A DNA stretch of 64,000 bases, from positions 1,160,343 through 1,224,342 of the forward strand of contig WELB01000011.1 of assembly GCA_009602725.1 (NCBI GenBank). Reading direction: 5' to 3'. The translations under genes and the position numbers were made by a program. The notes under the pieces were generated by a model, which ran no database searches, was not told the DNA's origin, and saw nothing but the letters and a program-made list of their open reading frames with translations. Positions 11,004-25,930 of the stretch are shown one piece after another; within the stretch, counting starts at the first letter, position 1; each line of letters starts with the position of its first letter. This DNA comes from Spirogloea muscicola. Taxonomy: Eukaryota > Streptophyta > Zygnematophyceae > Spirogloeales > Spirogloeaceae.

Positions 11004-14000
11004 ATGAGCGTGCTCGACACTGGCGGTTGCTGGCCGCTTCCAGAGGAGGCCACTGCGAGTGCCATCTCCAGGCTGGAAGCAGGCTATGCAGCGAGCTGCG
11101 CGGTGAGTACGCAACGGCGTTCGTACACTAATGGCAGCACACTGCTACTCTGTCGAAGTGCTGCAGGATGCCTAGCCTGATCAGGGGTCCCAATGGATAT
11201 TGACATCCAGGAACTTTGCTTTGGAAATCTCGGCTACGAGGCAGCTGTTCGAGCTTGTGCAGCTCTATGCATGTAAACAGTGAACTAGCTCAGCCTTGAA
11301 TCTTGCCAGTCTCCACCACTCAGAGCTGAAGTGCTGGGCTCTACACGGGAGGCTTCGTAATGCCTGCTGGCTGTCCATTCCAACGACCGCTGGGACGGGT
11401 TTTGTGCATGCTTGTCTACATATTATCTGACAGTCTCGCAGTTCCCGTGTTGGCTCGTGCCATCAAGGAAAGACTCTTGATTGCCAGCCTTGTGCAAAAG
11501 CTGATGATGCCTGGGTTTTGCTGTTTGCTCCAAATGACTGAAGGCTGCTGATGGAGACCCCGACGTTGGAGCCTTTGAGGAAGCACTAAATGATGCTCTT
11601 CAAGCGAATAAAGACGCCGAGGACGTGTGCACTGCAGTCCTTGAGCGAGCTTCCTTTCTCCTCGAGGATTCAAGCAACTCTCAGGTCCAATACATCCACA
11701 CAGCAGGACCACCACCATCTTCTCCTTGCTGACCTCTAATAGCTTCTCTCCTGCTTACATATCAGGAAAGATGATAGTCATCCTATTCATCTCGTCTCCC
11801 GCAGTCCTCCTCAGCCTCTCTCTAGACTGTACAGTCAAGCTCAAGCTGTGCCGGGCAGAGTCTCTTATGTGCACACGAGTAGCTGGTGCTCTCACAGGAA
11901 ATGGAGTACTTCTCTAAAGTGCTGCCATGTTCTCAAGGAAGACTTGTCTTCTGACAGGTTATATGGGATAGAGCAGTCTGGGAAATAATGCACATTGTTG
12001 CACGCTCGTTCGGAGCATCCAAAGAGAGGCATGCAGCTTCAAGTCGCCTATTCATTGCTGCAGCAGAGGCGTGCGACCCACGAGAGATGTTCACTTGTTT
12101 TCTGGATGTATGCAGCCTCGCTTTGTTAGCCACTGACTTTCATGTACTTATAATCCTTGAGTGTGAGCTGTTCGTGATCATTATTGACCTGTCACCTGAA
12201 GGTTGCTCTTGTACAGACAATGCGCAGCTTTCATCTCATCATCAATTGAGGAGGTCCAGAGATCATTGTCATACTCTATTAGCGTTGTTGTTGCTACGAG
12301 CATGCGCACCACTGACTTCTTGAGCAAGCCACTCCAGGTCCTCAGTTCTGCGCAACCTGAGAACAGAGTGGATGATACGGAACCCTGGGGATTGCAGCTT
12401 GCGACACTCAATGCACTAGTAACAGGCAAGTCCTCTTTCGTGATATTTTTCAGACCAGGAGCATGACAGGGTTGCTGCAATCATGGAACAAAATCGCCAC
12501 ATCTTGGGACTGCTTTAACAGCATCAATCCAGCTTTTCAGCGCCCACCGGCGCTTGATAAGGCAGCTGCAGATCTGCAATCTGTGCAGGTGGAGAACTGC
12601 ATGGTCAACTTTGAGAGAATCAGTCTGATTACACTAACGTTGTCAATGATGCCCAGGACACCTGCAGTATTTCGGAGGCTTCCGCGAAGGCATGCCACAT
12701 TTCTGAGCGAGGCAGTGCCAATCATTTTGCAAACACTGAAATCCGTCACAAGGTCCAGGAACAAGCCTGAGTTAGATGAGGATGTGATTTTTGACATTGC
12801 AAGCCCTTATTCCCCGGGCACACTCTCGGCAAGATCAGAAGCGCGAGAGCAGAATTTGTTCCGGCAGCAGATGGCGCCAGCGGCTGTACGTCTGTGTCAA
12901 ACAGTGTGCTGTATATTTCAAACTGCACAGGTATCGCAAGCAACTCAAGCTGTCCAAAATTACTGCCATTGTTTTCCTGCTTGTAAGGGCAATCTGAAGC
13001 CTCCTTCTGCATCAAGGCAGCATGCCTGATAGATCATGATGAAGACTGATACATCTGATAGGGATATAAGAATTCATTTTGACTGTTGCTGTTTACCAGG
13101 ATGGACCAAGCCACTATGAGCTTAGGCAAGAGATTTTCTTGTTCGCACTCCAGCTTTTGGTACAGTTCATTACTGTCTGTACTGCCTGCATGCATGTGTT
13201 GACCTTTTCTCTTACAGCTTCACGGGTTTCTTATTGGATATTAGGTAGCATGTAATTGCTTGTCTTTTGCTTCTTTCGAGGTGGTTGGATCGTTAGGTGG
13301 CATGTAATCTGCTTCTTTTGGAATAAAGAACTGTGCTTCTCAACTTTGCAGGCGCTCTCACGTGTGACTTCCTTCATGCCTCATCTCAGTCGAGCAGCCA
13401 CTGGGACTGATATGAACTTATCCCTGCTGAGCATCCTCTGCCAATGTAAAGTCAGCCTCAGCGAGTTGCTCAGACCAGAGCTGCTCGTTCCCCACAGATC
13501 CAATGCACACGAGGAGGACGAAGATGAGCAGCTGGACTTACAGGCTAAATTATGCATGGATATCACCTTAGGGGCAGGCATGGCTGGTGAATGTCAAAGA
13601 GCCTTCTTATATGATCGACAGACTCTGCATCGGGTGACATCATGCATTAGCTGGAGCTTACTCCGTGAATTGTCGCCGTCATAGTGCTGGATGATTGATT
13701 ATGGGTGCGTGCAATAGAAAGGTGTGTGTGTCTTAGCAAGTGAAAGCTCTTCAGCATAGGCCTTGCATATCTTATTGCATATCTTATTGGACTGCCTGTT
13801 TGAATGTGATGCAGCATACTGGATCATCTGCCACAATGAGGAGATTGTGGCCTGCACTAACTACTCAACCAGCACAGAGGGCAATGAAGTTGGTCAAGCG
13901 GAGCAAGCAGGAAGTGATGAAGACATGTTGGACAGGCATTCAGTAATTCAGTGGCTGGTGAAGGAGGGCAACCTGCTGGAATTATCTCGAGAGCAAGCAG

Positions 14001-15815
14001 AGGATGTCATTGTGCTTGCAGGCGTCATGCTTCGACAGAGCCAGGAGGTAGCACTGCATGCAGCAGATCTGATGGAAGCAGCCATCTCAGTAATTCACAG
14101 CCGTCATGGCTCACAATCTGCAGAGGACATACAACAGCAGTTCCCCGAGAAGCTGACTGACACTCTGCAGGTTTCATTCTCTTTTTTCCCGAGTGCTGAA
14201 ATATTACCATTGTTGTTGCTGTATTGCGCTACTGGGCTGAGCCTTCACAACAGCATGCAATCTGCCATGGAAGCAGTGTAGTTGTTGCTGCACTTTTGTA
14301 GAGTGTTCTATCCCTGTGTTAATTACCTAGCTTAATTGGCTTGTGGTTGTGAAGCGCTGTGCTGTCTTTTGCAGGTTCTCCAGCTACGGATGGTATTGTC
14401 CTCAAGTGCTGCACTGGCCAAGCGCTGCTTCGAAGTTCTGCAAGAGGTATCTCACCTTGTTGAGCACCACAGCTGGCCTGGGCACTACTATACTTGCCAA
14501 AGCTCTGCGGAGCTTCGCTTGCACTTCTTTCAATCTCGGATTCGATCATGTTTTCGATGCAGGTCCTTCTGGTCATGTACACATCTAGGGAGCGCTTCAA
14601 AGCTGTCAGGAGCCTCATAGTACAAGCGCCCCACCCTATGATGGTGAGTGTCAGAGATGTGGAGACGGTTACTAAATGCAGGAGGCAAAAGTTTCCTGTG
14701 CTTACTCACAAGACTAGGACGACTAGGGTGTAGTGCTCGTCTTTCAGAACGACTGTCTTCTACTTTCATGGGAGTTCACTTCTGTTGTTTCCATTGGCAG
14801 GTGTCGCTGTTGCTGAGGTTTGCAAAAGAAGAGGCAGACAAGTGTCTGCAAGTACGTCTGTTGGTGCCTGGGACCAGCATGACGCCCAACACGCCCGACA
14901 CTTCCTCAAGGGAGGAGCAGTCAGACAGCGTGGCTGCCCCTGGCCAAGGAGCAACATGCACAGCTTCTGAAGGACACGACAAACAAAACGACTCTTCTCC
15001 ATTTGCTACTGCAGACATCCTCATACTGATTAAGCATGTGCTGTGCCCTCCTTCTGGACGTCCCCTGGACCTGACGGCAGAATGTGACTCAGTACGTATG
15101 CCTGGACTCTCATCGTGCACCGCTGCTTGAGTGCATTTCTGCATCAAAGTAAATCATTTGAGTGGTATAAATGCAGAATTGCGGGTAGCCATTGACACAA
15201 TCTCTTGACACAGAAGTGGTCCACCTGTATTAGACAGCCTCTAGCGCAGGATCTGACATGAACATTGGCCCAAAATCAATGCGCTGTCCTTTCATGCAGG
15301 TGATGGCTGCGCTCAATTTGTACAGGTTCCTCCTGCTGCGAGAGAGCGCCGGTGAGACCCTTTCCTCCCACTTGACTTGCACATCTGAACTCTACTCCTA
15401 CTCTTATTCTCGAGGCGCTGCTAAGTTTGGAGAAGGAGGTCGCACAACATAGGCAGCTGCACATATACATGTACATGCAGCTCGCGGAGGATCAAGCTCA
15501 ACAATGTATCGCCCACATTCTGTGCTAGCACCAGAGCCTCGTTGGCCAGCAGCTCCTGGTGAGACACGTCGCGTGGCGGCGTGTGCATTCGCAGCAGGGA
15601 GCAACCGGACAGGCATCCGCAGTGGGGCGCAGCTGGAGAGGTCAAGGCGGGAGTGGCTGCTGCCGCTGCGGCAGGCCTTGGTGGCGGCCGCGGCGGAGGA
15701 GGCGGCGGAGGAGGCAGGGGGCGCGGGTGTGGCGCTGGGCTTGCTGCTGCGCTGCCTGGAGCTCAACGAGCAGGCGCAGGCGCAGGCGCGGGCGGCGGCG
15801 GCGAGTGTTCAGTGA
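11004..15815 (+). CDS. ALF4: ALF4/glomulin-like regulator of cullin-RING ligases
   Basis: Family of HEAT-like helical proteins that bind RBX1 and restrain SCF ubiquitin ligases; in Arabidopsis ALF4 is needed for lateral roots. Exon 1 (11004-11102) gives MSVLDTGGCWPLPEEATA; exon 2 starts at 11544. Later exons encode helical repeats, e.g. about 11960-12110 (HIVARSFGASKERH), 12640-12890 (LPRRHATFLSEAVPIILQTL), 13350-13620 and 13815-14170. The diagnostic part is the C-terminus: VMAALNLYRFLLLRESAG (about 15300-15350) and REWLLPLRQAL (about 15645-15675), which align with the plant ALF4 end. The stop is at 15813-15815. The splice pattern between 15352 and 15600 is unresolved. An Ala/Glu-rich tail and an Ala/Gln-rich end are local additions. 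Confidence 0.85.
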
Positions 15816-16233
15816 TGGGCGGGCCAGAGCTGCCGAGCACATAAGCAAGACGGCGGGAAACGAAGAGTGGAGTGTGTATGGAGTGGTGGAGGAGGGCCTG
15901 AGTGGCCAAGTACCGTGGCAAGCACGGACAGGTGGACGGATTGCTTGCGTGCATTGGAAGGGGGAAACACAACGGCAAGCGCATCTGATGACGCACATTA
16001 TCACATGATGGGGGTGGAGGTGGCGAGCCGCCGCCCCACTGCGGGCGGGGCCGGGGGGCCGGGCCCCCGGGCGGGCCGGGAGCGCCCGTATCTGTTTCCA
16101 CGGGGAGAGCCGGCGAGCCACCCCGCCCCCGCGCCACGTCACAGGATTGGGGGCCCCCTGACGGCTCTCGCCTCCTTGGTGGCCCTCATGTTCTGCTCCA
16201 CTTTGACGGCCGTGCCTGGCCCTGCCTGCCGCC

Positions 16234-16275
<42 letters not shown>

Positions 16276-16600
16276 CGCTGTCCGCCCCTATTCCGACGGC
16301 TCTAGGAACCCGAGAGCAATGCTACCAGTCCCGAGGCGCGCCGCGCCATCGGAGCCGGCCTCGCTGGCGCTGTAGCCCCACTCGGCCCGGACTAGGAGGC
16401 TCCCCGCGCCACCACCAGTGGCACGCCTCGTCGTCAGCGCCGGCGGCGGGAGGCGGCGGCCGAGGCCGCAGGAGCTCGGCCCGCTCGCAGCAGCTAGCGT
16501 CCTCGCACCACTGGAGGTCATGGCGGCAGCCCGGCGGCCGCGGCCGCTGCTGCCCATCTCTGGCAGGGGGTGAGTGCGCCAGCGCGGCGCAGCGGCCGGC
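15816..16600. other. ALF4-BBX interval: LINE-tail remnant and GC-rich leader
   Basis: 15885-16015 resembles the family C LINE tail at 9961-10204 in the same minus orientation (shared GGGCCTGAGTGGCCAAGTAC). 16016-16600 is very GC-rich, with a (CCG)n tract at about 16239-16275, and probably holds the BBX promoter and 5' leader. Long open frames here are compositional; I see no gene. Confidence 0.5.
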
Positions 16601-17737
16601 ATGAGGGCGCTCTGCGACGTCTGCGAGGTGGCGCCCGCGCGCCTCTTCTGCGTCGCCGACGAGGCCGCGCTCTGCGACAAGTGCGACGAGAAGGTCCTGC
16701 CGCCAGGCTCTTCCCCCGTCATGCCCGGCGCCGGACTGGACGGTCATTGCCCGGCGCCACATCAGTTGGCTTGCAGCACCGGATAATTGTGCAATACGCG
16801 GACAAGGCCTCACGCAGCGGGCCGTACGGTCCACTGACCACCAATATGGAGATTTTGTGCACTCAGTCGAGTCTACCTGAGTTGGGCACTTTGGATTGTG
16901 TATGGGTGCCACCACCTCGTTACTGCCCTACTCAATTTTTCCGGTCTTTCTCCCATTTCCCGCTCCCCCCTTTGTCCTCCCTCTCTTGTCGGTGGAATGC
17001 AGGTCCACGGCTGCAACAAGCTGGCAAGCAGGCACGTGCGGCTGGCGCTGGCAGATGCGCGGGCTGTCCCGCGCTGCGATATATGCGAGAATGCACCAGG
17101 TGTGGCATTGCAACTTGCTGCTTCTCGTCATGCTGTGAACCTTGGTCTAGTCATTGTGTCCTTGGCATCCAACTCAGGCAAAAGAATCTGCAGCTCGCCC
17201 AGTTGCTGCCAGAGCAGGGTCGGTCCAAAAGTCTCACTATGTTCGGCATGGCTTCTGAATGATCAGCCTGACGCCGCCCTGCTCCATGTTGCCTCCAGCT
17301 TTTTTCCACTGCGGAATAGATGGTACATCACTATGTGTCCAGTGCGACACAGATGTGCACATTGGCGGGAAGAAGCTGCATGAGCGCTACCTGCTGATGG
17401 GCCAGCGTGTAGAGGTATGACTACATAAACAGTATATCCATAAGCTCCGCCAGTTTATTGGCTTCCTGGCAATGTTCTGATGACATACGATTGCCAAGGC
17501 TGCCTCTTCCTGGCAACAGTTGCTTGACATGCGATTGCCAAGGCTGCCTCTTCGTGTATGCACAAGCTTGGCGCGCCCTGATCAAAACCAGCCATCAAAT
17601 CATGTCTGTGTGGCGATGTGATGCAGGCAAATGTTGGTTCGTATGATCAACACTCGGAGGAGAAGGATGTGGCAGGTGTTCTTGACCATAAGGCACACGA
17701 TCATCAAGCAGTGAAGGGCCATACACGTAGCACATGA
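16601..17737 (+). CDS. Double B-box zinc finger protein (BBX/DBB type)
   Basis: Four exons join in frame: 16601-16693, 17003-17099, 17299-17414 and 17627-17737, giving 138 residues. Two tandem B-boxes fill most of it. Box 1 is [20 protein letters not shown] then [20 protein letters not shown]; box 2 is [20 protein letters not shown] then [20 protein letters not shown]. All Cys, Asp and His zinc ligands are present in both. The C-terminus is short, acidic and His-rich ([19 protein letters not shown]), with no CCT domain, so it matches the short plant DBB group (BBX18-25). Those act as transcription cofactors in light and clock signalling. That role is from the family, not from this sequence. 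Confidence 0.9.
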
Positions 17738-18435
17738 CTTCGCTTGCTTCCTCAGCTTGCACCAATGGGAAAATTGGTTCTAGATGTAGTCATCCCATTC
17801 TTTTCCTTGTTCGCTCGTTTCCTCGATCAGGTAACTGGTATCTGCTACATATTCATGACTGGCCCCTGAGTCTGGGCTGGTGTGTAACGAGGCTTGCTGC
17901 AAAAGCAAATCACAGTGGTGCGTGTCAGTCGGCAATCTTGCATCTTGCAAACTCCTGTCTCGTGGAGTAACAGCTATTCATGGCCGATGGCACATATTGG
18001 TGCCATCAGCAATATAGTAATTTAGCGTGCGGCTTAATCTTATTATGCACACCAAGAGTTGGCAATAATCGATTGGCCATGTTGTCAAACAATTTGTTCT
18101 AGATAAGTAAAGTGCGCATGGGTAGCTCTGTTGTACTTAAGCATGTGCTTGACATCCGCAGCCAGTATGACCATCATGACCTCTCATCTGATACAATAAT
18201 ATCTGTCAACGCATAACAAATGACTTCTTGAAATCCATGCCGCCAGTGCTGTCATGTTTCAAGTGCAGTTATGTCAGAATGGTACAAGTCGCCTTGTGCC
18301 TTTGGCAGGCTCCCTGCAACAAGCAGTCCTTGTTGCCAGCTATTTCTCGTCTACACTGCCAGATCATCCATGATTTGAGGCTTCGTCAAGCCCAGCATCC
18401 AATAAGATAAAGGGTGGTACCAACAATCTCGAATG
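17738..18435. other. Convergent 3' flank of BBX and PRMT6
   Basis: AT-richer intergenic DNA between two convergent genes. I see no gene, repeat or RNA in it. Part will be 3' UTR of both. Confidence 0.5.
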
Positions 18436-21635
<3,200 letters not shown>

Positions 21636-21682
21636 CGTGCTTCTAGGCCATGGACAGAGAAAGGCGCGCGGTGTGCATGTAA

Positions 21683-22138
21683 GGGCCTGTTTACAATTGG
21701 TCAGGTGGTCACGGTCTCGTTGACCACCCCGTCAGAGGGGGGTCGCGGCCGCGGAGGCCGAGGCCGCCTGCACGTGCGGACGTGTATTTGAAACATCGTC
21801 GTTTGGGGGGGGAAATGCGGCTGCTGATATCAAAGAATCAAAGAATTAAAGGGGGGGGCGGTGACAGCTCTTTCTTTTCGGGCGGGTCTGCAGGGGAAGG
21901 GGGGGGTTGTCAAAATCGGGCTCTCCTCGGGAGGAGGGCCCGATTTTGACCCCCCTTGTGGCACACGGCGCCGTTTCCTCCTTAACGGGGGCAAATGTCG
22001 GCCTGGTCAGAGTCCGATGTGGCGCCGTCGTAGGGGGTGACCGCGACCGAGCGCGCAAGGTTGTACAAGCCGTAAATTCCATACAACGCGCGACACGTAC
22101 CCCAGGACGCGACCACCTGACCAAGTGTAAACAGGCCC
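21683..22138. mobile_element. PIF/Harbinger-type MITE, complete, TSD TAA
   Basis: A 456-bp element with terminal inverted repeats beginning GGGCCTGTTTACA at the left and ending TGTAAACAGGCCC at the right. TAA duplications lie at 21680-21682 and 22139-22141, the 3-bp target typical of PIF/Harbinger. Subterminal sequence (GGAGGCCGAGGCCGCCTGCA) is shared with the transposase-bearing element that starts 22 bp further on. The middle (about 21901-21958) is a strong hairpin: GTCAAAATCGGG at 21909-21920 pairs with 21939-21950. It lies just upstream of the PRMT6 coding region. Confidence 0.9.
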
Positions 22139-22160
22139 TAAGCAGTCCAACAGCCACTTA

Positions 22161-23740
22161 GGGCCTGTTTACACTTGGTCACGCGGTCACGCACGTGCTG
22201 ACCGCGGGGTCAAAGGTTTGGTCACCGCCACGGAGGCCGAGGCCGCCTGCACGTGCGGTATCACCTCCCAAGCCCCGCCAGGTCGGATTGGCTGCCCGGC
22301 GCGCTAGGGCAGCAGCTTCAAACCCCGGCAGCAGCGCCGCCTCCCCCCGCCTAGTCGAGCGCCCCCGCAGGCGCACGCTCCTCCCTCCTGCTACCGACCA
22401 GGCCTGCAGGCATGGGTCCCGAGCGGAGGCGGATCTGCTGCATCACGATAGCCGTCCTGGCCCGCTGGCAGTTGTGCCCGGCGGAGGCGGAGGCGGAGAC
22501 GGAGGCGGAGGCGGAGGCGGAGGTGGAGGCGGAGGTGGAGGCGGAGGCGGAGGCGGAGGCGGACCTGCTGCCGCAGTTCGACTTCAAGGCTGCCGTGGCC
22601 CTGACGAAGCTGCAGGGGAAGAAGCAGAGAGCACCGCGCCTCCTGTGGAACTCCACCCAGCCGACCGGCTGGCTCCGGCAGCTGCAGGTCGACTTCACCG
22701 AGCAGGACTTCCGGAAGCGCATGAGAGTGTCGCGCAGAGTCTTTGACAAGTTGGTCCGGGCTCTCGGCGGCACAATCGAGAAGCGGGACACGAATTTCAG
22801 AGCAGCTGTGCCGGTGGAAGCGAGGATTGCGATCACGCTGCACCGCCTGGCAACCGGGAGCTACATGAGGGCCACATCCGATCTTTTCGGGATAGCGGAG
22901 TGCACGGCGAGCATAATCATTCGGGAGGTACTGGAGGCCATCAAAGACAACCTGCTGCTGGAGCAGGTCAAGTGGCCGACGCACAAGGAGATGCTCGGCA
23001 TGGCTGCCAGATTTGAGGAGCTGGCAGGCAGCCCGTACGTCGTCAGCGCAGTCGACGGCTCGCACATCCCCATCATAGCTCCAAATAGAGAGAGCCACCA
23101 CTCTGTGGTTCTGCAGGTGGTCGCTGACGCGAACCGGAAGATCTGGGCCTTCGACGTCGGCCGGTGCGGCAGCGTACACGCCTGCACGATTTTTCAGGGT
23201 CGGCCAGCGGTGCGAGGAAGGAAGACTTGGAGACTACTGTTTGCTCGGGGATGCAGCCTATCCGCCGCGCAGATACATGTTGAGTCCTTTCAAAGGCTGC
23301 CGGGAGGGGTTGTCAGCCCTCCAACAGGACTGGAACCACAGGCAGTCCAGATTCAGGGTGGTGGTTGAACAGGCTTTGGGACATCTGAAGGGGCGGTTCA
23401 GAATTCTCCAGAAACGAATGGACGTCCAACTCAAGACTGCGAACTGGCTGGCAGCGGCCGGATGCGAACTGGCTCCATGCCCCCGCGCAGCGGAGTGCCC
23501 CCACCAGCTGGCGCTGTTGGCGCTGGTGGAGGTGACAATGGCGACGAGGCAATGTTGCCGCTGTCGCAGAATACAGGCGGTATGTCAGCTGCTGCCATGG
23601 CAGCCACCAGCTGCTGCTGCCCTGGCGACTGCGGGACTGCGCGGCCTTGGCAATCAGGATGGCGCTATGACAGCGCTGCAGGCCAGAGCTGCCGGGATGG
23701 GGGCGGGAGGGGAGCTGGGTCGGGGGACTTTCGTATTTGA
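22161..23740 (+). mobile_element. PIF/Harbinger transposon, 3' end missing
   Basis: Left terminal inverted repeat GGGCCTGTTTACACTTGGTC at 22161, preceded by TTA (22158-22160). It carries a HARBI1-like transposase gene. No matching right terminus (TGTAAACAGGCCC) occurs before the LINE copy at 23841, so the 3' end was lost or replaced. The right limit given is the end of recognisable coding sequence. Confidence 0.8.
22412..23740 (+). pseudogene. HARBI1-like DDE transposase (DDE_Tnp_4), frameshifted
   Basis: ATG at 22412 (MGPERRRICC), then an acidic Glu-Ala/Val repeat from a GGAGGC tract (22484-22562), then the conserved body: QDFRKRMRVSRRVFDKL, RLATGSYMRATSDLFGIA, and the first catalytic Asp in VVSAVDGSHIPIIAP (about 23040-23075). 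The second Asp is in FDVGRCGSVHACTIF (about 23152-23195). The frame then shifts: LLGDAAYPPRRYMLSPF and the catalytic Glu region RFRVVVEQALGHLKGRF, from about 23240 to 23400, read in another frame. A third frame carries the C-terminus after about 23460. All three acidic residues exist, but no single frame joins them. Confidence 0.85.
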
Positions 23741-23840
23741 AAACCCGTGTATTTTGGAGAGAAGGGGGGTGCCAGCTGTCTCGATTCGGGCAGGCCGGGC
23801 AGCGTCCCTGGGGTCCGAAGGGGGGTGGGGGGGGGGGTCA

Positions 23841-24131
23841 AAGTGTATCGAATGCGCCTGGCCGTCTCGCTGCAGAGGTCCATGGCCCGGGCGCTGCACC
23901 TTCGTGCCGGCAGAGCCCTCGCTGCTGCCTCTGGCCAGGGGACCCACTTCCAGGAAGGAGCCCAGCATCTCTGATCTGCGGCTGCTTAGCAGGGGTTACT
24001 GAGTGTCTCGTACCAGCTTTGTTTCTGTTACTTAGCGCTTCCCCTGGCCCCCTTCTCGTACTCTGTTCATTCTTTTTCGGGCTGGTTGTTCCAGCCCCTA
24101 TTCTCAATGGGCGAGCACTTTCTTCTTTTTC
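23841..24131 (+). mobile_element. 5'-truncated LINE copy, family B, plus orientation
   Basis: Starts inside the codons for VYRMRLAVSLQRSMARALHL, ends the ORF with SDLRLLSRGY and a stop, then carries the full 3' UTR with the stem GGGCTGGTTGTTCCAGCCCC and the end GGGCGAGCACTTTCTTCTT. It is almost identical to the minus-strand copy at 24176-25171, differing by a few small indels and one substitution in the UTR, so both are young. The two lie tail to tail, about 44 bp apart. Confidence 0.85.
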
Positions 24132-24175
24132 TTTCTCGCTGGGCCGCCGCGCTCCTCCGCCGGCCATCTCCACAT

Positions 24176-25171
24176 CAAGAAGAAGAAAGTGCTCGCCCAT
24201 TGAGAATAGGGGCTGGAACAACCAGCCCGAAAAAGAATGAACAGAGTACGAGAAGGGGGCCAGGGGAAGCGCTAAGTAACAGAAACAAAGCTGCTACGAG
24301 ACACTCAGTAACCCCTGCTAAGCAGCCGCAGATCAGAGATGCTGGGCTCCTGGAAGTGGGTCCCCTGGCCAGAGCCAGAGGCAGCAGCGAGGGCTCTGCC
24401 GGCACGAAGGTGCAGCGCCCGGGCCATGGACCTCTGCAGCGAGACGGCCAGGCGCATTCGATACACTTGCGCCAGCGACCCGGCTGCAGGGAAGTCAACC
24501 GGCTCCCCATGGAAGCGCCGGGCGATGGTGTGGCGGGCGAGCTGGGTGAGCAGCTCGAGCCACCGAGCGCCCAGCGCCCCATGTGTGTCGATGGCCAACG
24601 GGAAGAACTCGTCTTCCCGCGGATGATCCGCGTACTTCAGCTCTTTGGCCCGAGCAGCGCAGGCGACCGCATACCCAGCCGTGGTGGCACAGTTAGCTGG
24701 GTGTGAGCGGTCATAGGCATCAGTAGTCACCACGTCCAGGCGAAGACGTGGCCCGCCGGCCTGTCGGGTGGCCACCAGGTCTACACGCCTAGCGTGGAGA
24801 CCGTCGGCCCTGTGCTGGATTGGCATGATTCCGGAGTGCTCTGCTGCTACGGAGAAACCAGCCTCCAACAGGATGCAATGCATTACGTCGCGGAGGCGGT
24901 CGTGGGCCGCTGTCCGCTCTCCGCCGTGGGAACAGCGCAGAACATGAGCAGCCAGCTCTCCAGCCTCGGTCCCGCGCTCGCCACACTCACATTGACGCAC
25001 ACCCTGGAGACATGGCGGCAGCAGGCCCAGGAGCCGGTGGACGGCACTGCGGACTACCTCGTCCGGGAGGGTGAGGGCGTCGTTGAGGGGGAGGGCCTGG
25101 AGCCACGCCGCAGCCCCCGGGGAAGAGGCCGAGTGGAGTCTCGCGCGCCCGCGCAAGTCGGCCTCGGCCAC
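24176..25171 (-). mobile_element. LINE ORF2 C-terminus with endonuclease-like domain, family B
   Basis: A 288-codon open frame without a natural start, so 5'-truncated. It carries a CCHC-type knuckle (CECGERGTEAGELAAHVLRC), HGGERTAAHDRLRDVMH, then RRVDLVA...RLRLDVVTTDA, which resembles the spaced acidic residues of restriction-like endonuclease domains of non-LTR elements. After that come KELKYADHPREDEFFPLAID and the C-terminal VYRMRLAVSLQRSMARALHL ... SDLRLLSRGY, stop. The 3' UTR (about 24176-24300) has the shared stem-loop. The endonuclease reading is an inference from residue spacing. The frame is intact. Confidence 0.8.
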
Positions 25172-25234
25172 TTAACCTTTTCCCGTGGAAGCGCTGTTTT
25201 CCCTTTCCCCCATATCTGCCCGCCCCCGCTTCTA

Positions 25235-25510
25235 CATAAACCCAGGGCTCTCTGCGGCTGTTTGGGTCCTCGTTTCCACGCGGACTCTCACTTGATTTGC
25301 AGCGCTCGCAAGCACTGGCTCTTCATCAACGTGCAGGGCGCGCTCTAACTCAGGCCTCCCGCTTTCGTGGCGGCGCTCCAGCTTCCCAAGTTAGCTTGTC
25401 GGATTTGTTTGTGTTCACCCGGGGTACCGATGTCACCTTAGGCACCTTAGATTCGGTCTCCGTATCCTGTAGCCCTGTATAGTTTGCCCTAGACTCTGCC
25501 TGAACAATGT
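25235..25510 (+). mobile_element. 5'-truncated LINE copy, family D
   Basis: Codes for CGCLGPRFHA, then in another frame QRSQALALHQRAGRALTQAS and LSDLFVFTRG. The normal stop is lost and reading runs on to 25482. The 3' UTR block with TGTCACCTTAGGCACC and AATGTATCGGCTTGAATGG also occurs in minus orientation at 44096-44290. Confidence 0.65.
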
Positions 25511-25556
25511 ATCGGCTTGAATGGCCTCATTTCATTTCATACGCACCGCGCGCCTT

Positions 25557-25930
25557 CTCTCTTCCATACTCTCCTTAAGAATATCGCCAATCTATACTAC
25601 ACACGACATGCAGATGTGTTCCCGGCTAAGATGGGCTTGCCAGCTGCATCTCTGTCCTTCTTGCGACAACGATTTTCGGCCAGTTTGCAGCGTGCTCAGG
25701 CTAATGCTTTGCACCAGAAAGCTGGGCGAGCTCTAGTTGGTGGCAGAAGGGCTTCGTATCTGTCATCTAGTAGTCAGGCTTCGATTCGCGACCTTTATCT
25801 TTTGACCCGTGTTTACTGAGCGTGTCAATCTGCTGTAGGTCATGTAGGCCTTCAGATGTGCTTGCCTTTGTACTTGGCAATTTGGCCTTCGTTTGTTTCA
25901 ATGACACGAAATTTTTCCCTCTGCGGCTGG
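25557..25930 (+). mobile_element. 5'-truncated LINE copy, family C/E
   Basis: Encodes HTLLKNIANLYYTRHADVFP, MGLPAASLSFLRQRFSASLQ, RAQANALHQKAGRALVGG and RDLYLLTRVY, stop (25817-25819). The UTR contains GTGCTTGCCTTTGTACTTGG. The closest relative in the window is the minus copy at 43515-44030. It sits directly behind the family D copy. A short further tail (CTCGCCCCCTGTGAAGAGAA) lies at about 25980. Confidence 0.7.

Noticed and set aside
16322-16915. 197-codon minus-strand open frame over the BBX start
   Set aside because: GC-rich shadow of the BBX first exon and leader; the plus strand carries the conserved B-box.
22391-23179. 262-codon minus-strand open frame
   Set aside because: It is antisense to the Harbinger transposase and owes its length to the GGAGGC tract; its sequence matches no family I know.
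23841-24479. Inverted LINE pair as a product of twin priming
   Set aside because: Twin priming inverts one part of a single copy; here the same 3' segment is present twice, so two insertions or a duplication are needed.
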